Positions 23,832 through 32,316 of a DNA stretch of 64,000 nucleotides are shown here, one piece after another. The position numbers and the translations under genes were made by a program. The notes under the pieces are model-generated. The model did not search any database and was not told where the DNA came from. It saw nothing but the letters and a program-made list of their open reading frames with translations. Numbering within the stretch: position 1 is the stretch's first letter; each line of letters starts with the position of its first letter. Origin of the DNA: Bacillota bacterium (GTDB lineage: Bacteria > Bacillota > Clostridia > Oscillospirales > Oscillospiraceae); NCBI GenBank assembly GCA_023386265.1, contig JAEWKA010000008.1, positions 552,303 through 616,302 of the forward strand, read 5' to 3'.

Positions 23832-25515
23832 GCTTGACCCGAAGCACATTTTGGAGGAATATCCGCGCCCTCAAATGAAGCGTGACAGCTACCTGAATCT
23901 GAACGGCGTTTGGGACTATGCGATTACCGAAACGGATGCGCCACCCGAAAAATACGAGGGCGAAATCCTTGTCCCCTTCTCGCCGGAAAGCGAGCTCAGC
24001 GGAGTTAATCGCTCTCTCGCGCCGTCACAAACGCTTTGGTACCATCGCATAATACGTCTCCCCGACGGCTTTAACTGCGGACGCATACTGCTGCATTTCG
24101 GAGCAGTGGATCAAGCGGCTGTTGTATTTATAAATGGAACCGAAGTCGGCTCTCATGTGGGGGGCTATACCCCGTTCTCGATAGATATAAGCTCCGTCCT
24201 TCAGGAAGAAAACACTATCGTTGTGAAGGTGCGCGATTTCTCCGACAGCTCATATTTTTCGCGCGGCAAGCAGAAAACAGACCGCGGAGGCATCTGGTAC
24301 ACCTCGCAGAGTGGAATCTGGCAGACCGTCTGGATGGAGAGCGTGCCCGAGGAATACATAAACGGAATTAAAATCACCCCGCTTTTCGATGAAGGCGAGG
24401 TTGAGCTGACGGTCATTTCCGAGGGCAGACACCCTTGTCAGTCGCAAATCGAGGGAAATGACTTTTCTTTCTACTCCAACGAACCGACACGAGTGAAAAT
24501 TCCGGATTTTATAGCGTGGAGTCCGGAAAACCCGCACCTTTACCCCCTCGCCATCACAATGGGAGAGGATAAGGTCGAGAGCTATTTCGGAATGCGAAAA
24601 TTCTCCGTCGCGCCGGATAAAAAAGGGGTAAATAGGCTTTTCCTAAACAACAAACCGTATTTTCATACGGGTCTCCTCGACCAAGGCTACTACAGCGACG
24701 GGCTGTACTCCGCGCCTTCCGACGAAGCGATGATATTTGACATCCAGACCGCCAAGGATTTGGGCTTCAACATGCTGCGTAAGCACATTAAAATTGAGCC
24801 TCTGCGTTTTTACTATCACTGTGACCGCCTCGGTATGCTGGTCTGGCAGGACATGGTTAACGGCGGCGGAAAATATAAGACGCTGACGATTTCATCCCCA
24901 CTAATAACCGGAGTACACTGGAAGGATCGCCGCTATAAGCTGTTTGCACGTGAAAGCAGGGACGGACGTGAACAGTATAGGAGCGAGCTCGAAGAGACGG
25001 TGCGCCATCTATACAACGTAGTTTCCCTCGCGATGTGGGTGCCGTTCAACGAGGGCTGGGGTCAGTTCGACGCCGCCGACGCGGTAAAACACATTCTAGC
25101 TTTAGATAACACCCGCACAATCGACCACGCAAGCGGCTGGCACGACCAAAAAATCGGCGAAATCCAGAGTCTGCATGTCTATTTCCGTCGCTACCGTTTT
25201 AAGCCGGATAAACTCAACCGTGCGGTCGTGCTGTCCGAATTCGGCGGCTACAACTACCGCGCTGAGGGACATTCGTTCAACGACAGGGACTTCGGCTATA
25301 AGCGTCTGAAAACGTCAAAGGATCTGCAGGAGGCTTACGAAAACCTCTATTATAACGAAATTCTGCCTGCAAAGGAAAAGGGGCTTTGTGCCACCGTTTA
25401 TACCCAGCTCACAGACGTTGAGGACGAGCTGAACGGGCTGATTACCTATGACCGGAAAGTCCTGAAGCTCCCTTCCGAAAATGTGCGAAGGATAAACAAT
25501 ACGCTCAGGAGCTGA
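23809..25515 (+). CDS. glycoside hydrolase family 2 protein
   Basis: A 568-residue GH2 enzyme without signal peptide, so cytoplasmic. The N-terminal sugar-binding jelly roll (LNGVWDYAITETDAPPEKYE ... GGIWYTSQSGIWQTVWMES) is followed by a short Ig-like domain and the TIM barrel. The general acid/base is the Glu of VPFNEGWGQFDA and the probable nucleophile the Glu of VLSEFGGYN. This is shorter than classic LacZ and typical of small bacterial GH2 proteins annotated as beta-galactosidase or beta-glucuronidase. Coupled to the MFS gene, it would split an imported beta-glycoside and hand the aglycone or sugar to the divergent kinase/dehydrogenase operon. Confidence 0.88.
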   Translation: MKTVWGDKLDPKHILEEYPRPQMKRDSYLNLNGVWDYAITETDAPPEKYEGEILVPFSPESELSGVNRSLAPSQTLWYHRIIRLPDGFNCGRILLHFGAVDQAAVVFINGTEVGSHVGGYTPFSIDISSVLQEENTIVVKVRDFSDSSYFSRGKQKTDRGGIWYTSQSGIWQTVWMESVPEEYINGIKITPLFDEGEVELTVISEGRHPCQSQIEGNDFSFYSNEPTRVKIPDFIAWSPENPHLYPLAITMGEDKVESYFGMRKFSVAPDKKGVNRLFLNNKPYFHTGLLDQGYYSDGLYSAPSDEAMIFDIQTAKDLGFNMLRKHIKIEPLRFYYHCDRLGMLVWQDMVNGGGKYKTLTISSPLITGVHWKDRRYKLFARESRDGREQYRSELEETVRHLYNVVSLAMWVPFNEGWGQFDAADAVKHILALDNTRTIDHASGWHDQKIGEIQSLHVYFRRYRFKPDKLNRAVVLSEFGGYNYRAEGHSFNDRDFGYKRLKTSKDLQEAYENLYYNEILPAKEKGLCATVYTQLTDVEDELNGLITYDRKVLKLPSENVRRINNTLRS

Positions 25516-25565
25516 GTTTTCACCGAAATTCTTTTTGGCAAATTGAAATTTATTAACACAAAGAA

Positions 25566-25592
25566 AGCCTGTAGTATCGGTTACTACAGGCT
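25566..25592 (+). terminator. intrinsic terminator after GH2
   Basis: AGCCTGTAGTA and TACTACAGGCT form an 11-bp perfect stem with a 5-nt loop, followed by TTTTTCTTT. Confidence 0.9.
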
Positions 25593-25767
25593 TTTTTCTT
25601 TGCGGCGCAGAAATCGGGTCGATGTAACTCAAATATATCCCGACTGAGGTAAAGTCGAACTGAAAAGCCGAAAGCTCTTTCGCATAATTTTAAGTGTTCA
25701 CAGATTGCAGCCCTCCGTCTTTGTTTATAAAACATACGAAGCGCAATCGCATAGGAAAGGCATTAAT

Positions 25768-25974
25768 ATGAAAATGGATGTGTACATTGTTGATAGAGAA
25801 AATTTATCACGCTGTGAGAACAAGCATTATCAAGTCATGTACAAGGCTGATTATGGTCTACATCATTTATATCCCGGAAAGTTTATGACGCTTAACGAAG
25901 CAAAACAAGTCTGTGAAGAAAACGATTTTGAGGTAGTAAAAACCGGCACTGTTGGCGAGTGTTTTACTCTGTAA
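25768..25974 (+). CDS. small hypothetical protein
   Basis: A 68-residue protein from ATG 25768 behind AGGAAAGG. It reads MKMDVYIVDRENLSRCENKH at the start and ends EVVKTGTVGECFTL. It has no membrane segment or signal peptide and two cysteines, and is mildly acidic. It stands alone between two terminators. I do not recognise the family; the good ribosome binding site and codon usage suggest it is real. Confidence 0.6.
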   Translation: MKMDVYIVDRENLSRCENKHYQVMYKADYGLHHLYPGKFMTLNEAKQVCEENDFEVVKTGTVGECFTL

Positions 25975-26073
25975 AGGGACTGCTATGTCCTTAAAAAGCA
26001 CCACGCTTATGCTTGCAATGAAAAAACCTCGAGGTGTGAGCGACATCATTTTTCAAGAATGAGCCTCCAAGAA

Positions 26074-26107
26074 AAGAGCGACAAGCAACGCGATGCTTGT
26101 CGCTCTT
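26074..26107 (+). terminator. intrinsic terminator
   Basis: AAGAGCGACAAGCA and TGCTTGTCGCTCTT make a perfect 14-bp stem with a 6-nt loop, followed by ATTTTTG. It ends the transcript of the small gene at 25768. Confidence 0.88.
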
Positions 26108-26211
26108 ATTTTTGACCGAACACCAGAACAAGAGTTCCGCTGTTATTATCCGGCGTCATATCCGTAAAACCGGCAAATATAGATTTTGTTAAATTTAATT
26201 TTATAAAATCA

Positions 26212-26269
26212 TTGACAGCCAAAATCTGTTGTGGTAATATAAAAATAAGTTTATAACAATTTAATTTGA
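26212..26269 (+). promoter_or_regulatory. SigA promoter and OhrR-like operator of the peroxidase gene
   Basis: TTGACA (26212) and TAATAT (26235) are exactly 17 nt apart. Just past the predicted start, 26256-26268 reads ACAATTTAATTTG, an imperfect copy of the palindrome in front of the neighbouring regulator gene. Confidence 0.7.
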
Positions 26270-26287
26270 CACAATGGAGGCTTGGCT

Positions 26288-26749
26288 ATGACAATATATG
26301 ATTTCAAGGTTAAAACTATGGACGGCGGAGAAAAAAATCTCGCTGACTACAAAGGTAAGGTTCTGCTGATCGTCAATACGGCCACAAAATGCGGTTTGAC
26401 TCCGCAGTATGAGGGCTTGCAGAAACTATACGAGAAGTATGCGGATAAAGGCTTTGAGATTTTGGACTTTCCGTGCAACCAGTTCCTCGATCAGGCGCCG
26501 GGAAGTGATGATGAAATTCATTTGTTTTGCACCGGAAGATTCGGAGTAACTTTTCCTCAATTTGCAAAAATCAACGTAAACGGAAAAAATGAAGATCCTC
26601 TTTATACTTGGCTGAAAAAGCAGGGAGGCGGAATGATTAAATGGAACTTTGCCAAGTTCCTTGTTGACCGCCAAGGTAATTTGGTTGGAAGATTTTCGCC
26701 GACCAAGGCGCCAAAGGCAATTGACGATAAAATTGCCGAATTGCTTTGA
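26288..26749 (+). CDS. glutathione peroxidase family thiol peroxidase
   Basis: A 153-residue GPx-fold protein from ATG 26288 (GGAGG seven bases upstream). The catalytic cysteine is C35 in NTATKCGLTPQYEGL, and the other tetrad parts are in DFPCNQFLDQ and MIKWNFAKFLVDR. A further cysteine (about C81, IHLFCTGRFG) sits where thioredoxin-dependent GPx enzymes keep their resolving cysteine, so thioredoxin rather than glutathione is the likely reductant. It has no signal peptide. The gene for an OhrR/MarR-type regulator follows, and both carry similar palindromes upstream, so it is probably induced by peroxides. Confidence 0.93.
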   Translation: MTIYDFKVKTMDGGEKNLADYKGKVLLIVNTATKCGLTPQYEGLQKLYEKYADKGFEILDFPCNQFLDQAPGSDDEIHLFCTGRFGVTFPQFAKINVNGKNEDPLYTWLKKQGGGMIKWNFAKFLVDRQGNLVGRFSPTKAPKAIDDKIAELL

Positions 26750-26780
26750 GGAAGTTCCCTGTAGAAACATCTAATGGTAA

Positions 26781-26795
26781 TGCAATTTAATTGCA
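26781..26795. promoter_or_regulatory. OhrR-like operator palindrome
   Basis: TGCAATTTAATTGCA, a 15-bp perfect palindrome 44 nt before the regulator gene. It closely resembles the known OhrR box (TACAATT-AATTGTA) of Bacillus subtilis. Confidence 0.7.
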
Positions 26796-26838
26796 GAAAA
26801 CCGATTTGACGAGTATACTCATAAACGGAGGTGTTTTT

Positions 26839-27258
26839 ATGAATGATGATGCGCTTAAGCTGGAAAATCAGCTATGCTTTCCCTTATATGCCTGTTCGCG
26901 CGAGGTAGTTAAAAAATACACGCCGTTTCTCGACAAGCTTGGCCTGACCTATACTCAATACATCGCGATGATGGTGTTGTGGGAAAAGAAAAGAGTTAGC
27001 GTTAAAGACCTCGGAGAAAGTCTTTATCTAGACTCCGGCACATTAACGCCTTTATTAAAGCGAATGGAATCAGACGGGCTTGTTTCACGCGCAAGATCTT
27101 CTGAGGACGAACGCAGCCTAATCGTCACAATAACGGCAAAGGGTGAAGAGCTTAAAAAAGAAGCTATTGAAATTCCGTCGAAAATGATTTCCTGCATAAA
27201 TCTCCCGCCCGAGGAAGCAAAAACTTTGTATTCTCTTTTGTATAAGGTTTTAGGATAA
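26839..27258 (+). CDS. MarR/OhrR-family peroxide-responsive regulator
   Basis: A 139-residue winged-helix regulator from ATG 26839 (GGAGG). It has the OhrR hallmark N-terminus LENQLCFPLYACSREVVKKY with C13 at the position of the peroxide-sensing cysteine, then LGLTYTQYIAMMVLWEKKRV, the recognition region LDSGTLTPLLKRMESDGLV and the wing RSSEDERSLIVTITAKG. No second C-terminal cysteine typical of 2-Cys OhrR is seen, so it looks like a 1-Cys type. It most likely represses itself and the upstream peroxidase until the cysteine is oxidised. Confidence 0.88.
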   Translation: MNDDALKLENQLCFPLYACSREVVKKYTPFLDKLGLTYTQYIAMMVLWEKKRVSVKDLGESLYLDSGTLTPLLKRMESDGLVSRARSSEDERSLIVTITAKGEELKKEAIEIPSKMISCINLPPEEAKTLYSLLYKVLG

Positions 27259-27296
27259 ATTTAGAATTACACGTTTTGATTGATAATAAGTATAAA

Positions 27297-27330
27297 TAAG
27301 CAGTATGTTCATTTTCGAACATACTGCTTA
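27297..27330 (+). terminator. intrinsic terminator
   Basis: TAAGCAGTATGTTC and GAACATACTGCTTA form a 14-bp perfect stem with a 6-nt loop, 38 nt after the regulator stop codon. Confidence 0.85.
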
Positions 27331-27457
27331 AAATTAGTATAGCATTTATGTATCGTAATAGTAAAAAACATGTAATAACATTATACATCACATGTAAACC
27401 ATGGTAAAATATGCTTAATTCTTTGCCGGTCAATTCAAAAACGAAAGGGGAACAGCT

Positions 27458-28561
27458 ATGAATCGTTATTTAAAGAGAGTATTAGTCTTCTTGGGAAGCC
27501 TTATTTTACTGCTTTTGCTTTTTGTCGTCGCTTACGTTATCTATATGCAGATAAACTATTACAGGATTGATGACAATACCGCTCTGGAAATAAGCAATCC
27601 GTCCGATGAAGTACTGCAAAGCGGAGTCAGCTATAAAGCGCTCACATATAACATCGGGTTTGGAGCCTACAATCACGATTTTTCCTTCTTCATGGACAGC
27701 GGCACAATGCTTGACGGCACAGCGGTTCAGGGAACAATGTCGCGTGCACAAAGCCGTGATATTGAGACGGCGAATACCGAGGGTGCACTCGAAGTTGCTC
27801 AGTCGCAGGATGCTGATTTTTATCTGCTGCAGGAAGTGGACACCAAATCGACACGCAGTTATGGGATTAATCAGCGGTCAATTTTTGAGCTGGGAAATCC
27901 GGATTACAGTGACATTTACGCGGTAAATTTCCACAGTTCTTATTTGCTGTATCCCTTTAACGAGCCGCATGGCAGCGTGCTTTCGGGTCTTCTGACCATG
28001 AGCCGTTACTCCGTCAGCGAGGCAGTTCGCAAAAGTTATCCTGTCGACACCAGCTTTTTCACAAAATTCTTTGATCTCGATCGCTGCTTCACTCTTCTCA
28101 GGCTTCCTGTGGACAACGGCAAAGAGCTCGTTCTTATAAACAGCCACATGTCAGCTTATGACGAGGGCGGTACAATACGCGCCCAGCAGCTCAAGCTCCT
28201 CAACGACGTAATGGCGGAGGAATACTCAAAGGGCAACTACGTCATCGTCGGCGGCGACTTCAACCACGCTCTATGCAATACGATTACAAGCTTCCCATCA
28301 AAGCAGAAGGTTCCGGAATGGGTGTTCCCTCTTGAGGAAACCGATATTGCGGAGGGTCTGGGCGTAGTGAAGGCCGACAATCTAAATGATGTACCGACCT
28401 GCCGAAGCACCGATATGCCTTATGAAAAAGGCGTCAATTATTCGGTGGTTATCGATGGCTTCATAGTGTCGGATAATGTTACGGCCACAGCTCTAAACAT
28501 TGATACGGATTTTTACTACAGCGACCACAACCCTGTTCTTCTTACGTTTACACTGAATTGA
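27458..28561 (+). CDS. endonuclease/exonuclease/phosphatase family protein, membrane-anchored
   Basis: A 367-residue protein. Residues ~8-30 form one N-terminal membrane helix (VLVFLGSLILLLLLFVVAYV), so the catalytic domain is probably outside the cell. The EEP fold is visible: SYKALTYNIGFGAYNH, DADFYLLQEVDTKS with the metal-binding Glu, LVLINSHMSAYDEGG, YVIVGGDFNHALC and the terminal FYYSDHNPVLLTFTL. Substrates of this family range from nucleic acids to phospholipids and inositol phosphates; nothing here decides. It is monocistronic, with GAAAGGGG before the start and terminators on both sides. Confidence 0.87.
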   Translation: MNRYLKRVLVFLGSLILLLLLFVVAYVIYMQINYYRIDDNTALEISNPSDEVLQSGVSYKALTYNIGFGAYNHDFSFFMDSGTMLDGTAVQGTMSRAQSRDIETANTEGALEVAQSQDADFYLLQEVDTKSTRSYGINQRSIFELGNPDYSDIYAVNFHSSYLLYPFNEPHGSVLSGLLTMSRYSVSEAVRKSYPVDTSFFTKFFDLDRCFTLLRLPVDNGKELVLINSHMSAYDEGGTIRAQQLKLLNDVMAEEYSKGNYVIVGGDFNHALCNTITSFPSKQKVPEWVFPLEETDIAEGLGVVKADNLNDVPTCRSTDMPYEKGVNYSVVIDGFIVSDNVTATALNIDTDFYYSDHNPVLLTFTLN

Positions 28562-28576
28562 GTTAATATCAATAAC

Positions 28577-28620
28577 AAAGCAAGCATTGAACCTCTTAAA
28601 AGTGGTTCAATACTTGCTTT
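28577..28620. terminator. bidirectional intrinsic terminator
   Basis: AAAGCAAGCATTGAACC pairs with GGTTCAATACTTGCTTT, with one mismatch, between the converging EEP gene and the metal ATPase operon. T-runs follow on the plus side. Confidence 0.8.
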
Positions 28621-28658
28621 TTGAATATCTCTTTGCCCTAATCTTAAGTACAACTATG

Positions 28659-30503
28659 TTAGCAGTTTTTCACACTAAGCGCTCGAAATGCGTTCAGTAC
28701 CGCAAGGATAGTAACACCTACATCCGCGAATATTGCCGCCTGCATGCTGGCAAAGCCAAGGGCGCTCATTAAAAGAACGATTACTTTTATACCAATCGCA
28801 AATGCAATGTTTTGATGTGCAATGCCAAGTGTCTTTTTGGAAATCTTCATCGCGGACGCTATTTTTGACGGCTCATCAGTCATTATAACAATGTCCGCAG
28901 CTTCAATTGCCGCATCTGAGCCTAGGCCGCCCATTGCGATGCCTATATCGGCGCGTGCCAGAACAGGGGCATCATTGATGCCGTCACCGACGAAGGCAAG
29001 TTTTCCCTTAGTTGACTTCTCGGAGAACAGCTCCTCGAGCTTTTCGACTTTGTCCGCCGGCAGCAGCTCCGCATACACTTTATCCAGCCCCAATTCCTTG
29101 GCAACTTTTTCACCGACATTTTTGTTGTCGCCTGTGAGCATGACTGTTTGTCTTATACCGGCTGCTTTCAAATCTCTTATCGCCCGCGCGGCATCTTCCT
29201 TTATCTCATCCGCAATAACAATATATCCGGCATACTGATTATCAACCGCAACATGCACGACAGTGCCGATTAATTCACCTTTAAAGTAGGGGATATCCAT
29301 TTGCTCCATTAGCCCTGTATTGCCGGCGAAAATCTTTTTACCGTCAACTATTGCGCTCACACCATGTCCCGATATTTCTTCCACATTTGAAATGCGTTCG
29401 TTATCAATTTCTTTGCCGTATGCTCTTTTCAGTGACAGCGATATCGGATGATTGGAGTAGCTTTCCGCGTATGCTGTAAGCTCCAGCAGCTCCTCCTTCG
29501 AAAGTCCCTCCGCTTGTATTTCCTGTACATTAAAAACCCCTTTTGTCAGGGTTCCGGTTTTATCGAAAACAACAATTTCAGTTTGCGCCAAGGCCTCGAG
29601 ATAGTTGCTGCCTTTAACCAGAATTCCACTTCGCGAAGCCCCGCCGATTCCACCGAAAAAACTAAGCGGTATCGAGATAACAAGTGCACACGGACACGAA
29701 ACCACGAGGAAGGTCAGCGCCCTAAAAAGCCAGTCATTAAAGGTCGCTCCGCTTAATACAAGGGGCGGCACTACGGCAAGAATGACAGCGATGATAACGA
29801 CAATAGGAGTATAGTATTTCGCGAACTTTGTGATAAACTTCTCTGAATCGGATTTTTTACTGCTTGCATTTTCGACCAAATCAAGAATTTTGCTTACTGT
29901 AGACTCGCCGAATTCTTTTGTAACCTCTGCTGTAATTACGCCGTTTATGTTGATACAGCCGCTTAAAAGCTCACATCCCGCATCTACCTCACGCGGGACG
30001 GATTCGCCTGTCAGCGCCGATGTGTCTATCATGGAACAGCCTTCAAGGACCTTGCTGTCAAGCGGGATTCGCTCACCGGCTTTTATTACGATAACATCGC
30101 CGATGTTCACTTCATCCGGGTCAGTTTTGACAAGCTCTTCACCCTTTTTCACGTTTGCGTAATCGGGGCGAATGTCCATTAGGCTCGCAATCGATTTCCT
30201 TGATTTGTCGACAGCGTAGCTTTGAAAAAGCTCGCCTATCTGATAAAACAACATTACCTCGACGCCTTCCGGAAACTTTCCGATACAAAACGCGCCGATT
30301 GTCGCGAGCCCCATCAGAAAGTTTTCGTCAAACACCTTGCCTCGGGCTATGTTTTTTGCAGCTCTTAATACCACGTCTCCGCCCACAACCAAATAGCCGG
30401 CTGCAAACATGGCAGGCTGTATCCATTCAATATCTGGCGGAATAATCAGCGCGGAAACAAATATCAAACCGCCTATGATTATTCGCCAAAGCCGCTTTTT
30501 CAT
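28659..30503 (-). CDS. cadA: P1B-type Cd2+/Zn2+ (Co2+)-exporting ATPase
   Basis: A 614-residue heavy-metal P-type ATPase: TGES at 165-168 (actuator), the membrane metal motif CPC at 270-272 (SCPCALVISIP), the phosphorylation site DKTGTLT with D314, and the hinge GDGINDAPVLARADIG. CPC with the CadC-type regulator next door indicates cadmium/zinc/lead rather than copper export. The N-terminal metal-binding HMA domain of normal CadA/ZntA is missing from this chain and encoded as the separate upstream gene. The metal would be pumped from cytosol across the membrane. Third gene of a CadC-HMA-CadA operon. Confidence 0.92.
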   Translation of the reverse strand: MKKRLWRIIIGGLIFVSALIIPPDIEWIQPAMFAAGYLVVGGDVVLRAAKNIARGKVFDENFLMGLATIGAFCIGKFPEGVEVMLFYQIGELFQSYAVDKSRKSIASLMDIRPDYANVKKGEELVKTDPDEVNIGDVIVIKAGERIPLDSKVLEGCSMIDTSALTGESVPREVDAGCELLSGCININGVITAEVTKEFGESTVSKILDLVENASSKKSDSEKFITKFAKYYTPIVVIIAVILAVVPPLVLSGATFNDWLFRALTFLVVSCPCALVISIPLSFFGGIGGASRSGILVKGSNYLEALAQTEIVVFDKTGTLTKGVFNVQEIQAEGLSKEELLELTAYAESYSNHPISLSLKRAYGKEIDNERISNVEEISGHGVSAIVDGKKIFAGNTGLMEQMDIPYFKGELIGTVVHVAVDNQYAGYIVIADEIKEDAARAIRDLKAAGIRQTVMLTGDNKNVGEKVAKELGLDKVYAELLPADKVEKLEELFSEKSTKGKLAFVGDGINDAPVLARADIGIAMGGLGSDAAIEAADIVIMTDEPSKIASAMKISKKTLGIAHQNIAFAIGIKVIVLLMSALGFASMQAAIFADVGVTILAVLNAFRALSVKNC

Positions 30504-30516
30504 TTTCTTAAGCTCC

Positions 30517-30738
30517 TTATGCCTTTTTTAGTCTAACATCAGGCTCAATTTTTTTAATAATCCTTTCGGCGGCTTCCAAAACCCCGGGCATCTTATCATC
30601 TTCAGCTTCAACGACCATTTTTGCAGTCATAAAATTAACAGTAGCGTTCGAAACTCCATCCAGCTTCTTTATCGCCGCTTCCATTTTAGCCGCGCAATTT
30701 GCGCAATCTAAGCCTTCAAGTTTAAATGTATTTTTCAT
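30517..30738 (-). CDS. stand-alone HMA metal-binding protein
   Basis: A 73-residue ferredoxin-like HMA domain with the metal site GLDCANCAAKM (C12 and C15) and the usual closing YxK-lacking helix (RIIKKIEPDVRL). It equals the N-terminal domain normally fused to CadA/ZntA ATPases. It overlaps the regulator gene by four bases and precedes the ATPase by 13 nt, so it probably delivers metal to the ATPase in trans. Confidence 0.9.
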   Translation of the reverse strand: MKNTFKLEGLDCANCAAKMEAAIKKLDGVSNATVNFMTAKMVVEAEDDKMPGVLEAAERIIKKIEPDVRLKKA

Positions 30739-31118
30739 ATATGATTCTCCTTATCGCTCTTGTTTTCTCTGATATGTTCCAAGCCTTTTTCAAAGATAGC
30801 TTCAACATGATCATCCGCTAGGGAATAAAAAACTACTTTCCCTGCCTTTCTGTATTTCACCAAATCGGCTTGCTTTAACGAGCTGAGCTGGTGAGATATG
30901 GCTGACTTCGTCATATTCAAAAGGACAGCAAGATCGCAGACACACATCTCGCTTTCATCCAAGGCCCAAATAATTTTTGCTCGGGTACTATCACCCAGAA
31001 CCTTAAAAAAATCAGCCAAATCATATAGCTCATTCTCGTCCGGCATCTTCTGTTTTACCGATTCTACCAAGTCTGCATGGATAACATCGCAGTCGCAAAA
31101 CACATCCTCTTTCTTCAT
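30735..31118 (-). CDS. cadC: ArsR/CadC-family metal-sensing repressor
   Basis: A 127-residue ArsR-family winged helix. It has both parts of the CadC alpha-3N metal site: the N-terminal cysteines C8 and C10 (VFCDCDV) and the pair C59/C61 in EMCVCDLAVLLNMTKSAIS, followed by the recognition helix SHQLSSLKQADLVKYRKAG. Metal binding should release it from DNA and open transcription of its own operon. The start ATG follows AAGGAGG. Two matching 20-bp inverted repeats lie in the promoter region. Confidence 0.9.
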   Translation of the reverse strand: MKKEDVFCDCDVIHADLVESVKQKMPDENELYDLADFFKVLGDSTRAKIIWALDESEMCVCDLAVLLNMTKSAISHQLSSLKQADLVKYRKAGKVVFYSLADDHVEAIFEKGLEHIRENKSDKENHI

Positions 31119-31141
31119 TTTAAAGCCTCCTTAGTTTGAAT

Positions 31142-31199
31142 AGTTGAACACGCGCTCAACTGACAGTTTTATTATAGTTGAACGGCCGTTCAATTGTCA
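31142..31199 (-). promoter_or_regulatory. cad promoter with two CadC operators
   Basis: On the minus strand TTGACA (31194-31199) and TATAAT (31170-31175) are separated by 18 nt, and that spacer is almost entirely the inverted repeat AGTTGAACGGCCGTTCAATT (31176-31195). A second copy, AGTTGAACACGCGCTCAACT, lies at 31142-31161 just past the start. Placement predicts tight repression. Confidence 0.85.
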
Positions 31200-31400
31200 A
31201 GGGCTTTTTTAAATTTTTTGCAAAGTTATGGCCGCAGAACAGGCCCGATATTGTTAACTATATGTAATAATTATTTAATATATTTTTAATATATTGGTAA
31301 AACTATTGGAACATTTTCTTTTTTTCTCTCCGTCAAAAGCGTGTAAGTTAACGAAGCTGCGGCTTCGTTCCGCCAACACGATGACAAGGAGGCTAAGAAA

Positions 31401-31962
31401 ATGAAACGGGTTTTCACTATTTTGACTGCGGCAGCCATTCTCTGCGGCACACTTGCGGGCTGCGGCAGTAAAAGCTCCCAAAGCTTCAGCACTGCCGAAG
31501 CACCCTCCGCCTCATGCGCACCATACGGCATATAGGGTCCGGACAACTTTAACACCGAAGAATACGACTTTATCAAGGAGAACAGCTTCGTCCCTGTGGC
31601 AGATTCGCCTCTGTCCACCTTTTCCGCGGATGTGGACACCGCTTCCTATTGCAACGTGCGCAGAATCATAAACGATGGTTACGGCATCGGCGATATCCCC
31701 GCCGGAGCGGTACGCACGGAGGAAATGCTAAACTATTTCAGCTACGATTACGCAAGTCCCGAAGGCAGCGAGCCCTTCGGCGTAACGGCCTCTATCAGCG
31801 CCTGTCCATGGAGCTGTGTGCGAATTCTCCATGCTCCTCAACGACAGCCGCTACAAGGGCGACATCACCCTGGGGGGAATACTGGACGACCTACAAGTAC
31901 TCGATTTCGGCGGCGACCCCTATAAAAAGGAATTTGCCGAGCTTGTGAGAAAGCTTGCGTAG
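31401..31962 (+). pseudogene. broken vWA-domain lipoprotein (YfbK-like)
   Basis: AAGGAGG precedes ATG 31401. The first 44 codons give a lipoprotein signal (MKRVFTILTAAAILCGTLAG, then C21), then TAG interrupts at 31533. The frame continues with the characteristic N-terminal YfbK/vWA segment NTEEYDFIKENSFVPVADSP and FSADVDTASYCNVRRIINDG. After about 31800 the frame changes and the sequence jumps to what looks like the family C-terminus (DPYKKEFAELVRKLA) before TAG at 31960. The vWA core is lost: an intact protein would exceed 450 residues. So: one in-frame stop, a frameshift and a large internal deletion. Confidence 0.8.
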
Positions 31963-31992
31963 CTTCTAAAGCTATTTCCGACACCTTAAAAA

Positions 31993-32135
31993 TCAGCGAC
32001 GGCAATCTGCAAAGTGTATTTGCCCTAAAGTGTCAAGCAGCAATACACCAAGCATAACAGTAGTTAATGCGAGCAATCCTGAAACCCATGCCGAAGCGAA
32101 TATAATCTTAATATACTGAGGTATTGCCCCAAAAT
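31993..32135 (-). pseudogene. possible remnant of a membrane protein
   Basis: A 46-codon open stretch on the minus strand without a start codon encodes a hydrophobic helix (GLLALTTVMLGVLLLDTL) and ends in TGA at 31993. It sits in an otherwise gene-free 350-nt gap. It may be the 3' relic of a transporter gene, or chance. Confidence 0.25.
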
Positions 32136-32142
32136 GTTTGCA

Positions 32143-32197
32143 TTAGACAAGAAAGCCCACAGGTATCGATACAACACCTGTGGGCTTTCTTGTCTAA
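32143..32197. terminator. 22-bp perfect inverted repeat
   Basis: TTAGACAAGAAAGCCCACAG (first 20 of 22 bases from 32143) pairs with its exact complement ending at 32197, around an 11-nt loop. It has terminator shape but only a weak T-run, and no intact gene ends close by. Its loop text CGATACAACACCT recurs at 32285. Confidence 0.6.
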
Positions 32198-32316
32198 TGG
32201 TACGACTGTTGAAAAAAATCGAGCGCTTACTTTTTTAAAATAGTTAAAGAATTGGGGATGTATCATCACGCTTCCTTTCTGCGTTTCGATACAACACCTC
32301 TTATATTCCAGGCTTT

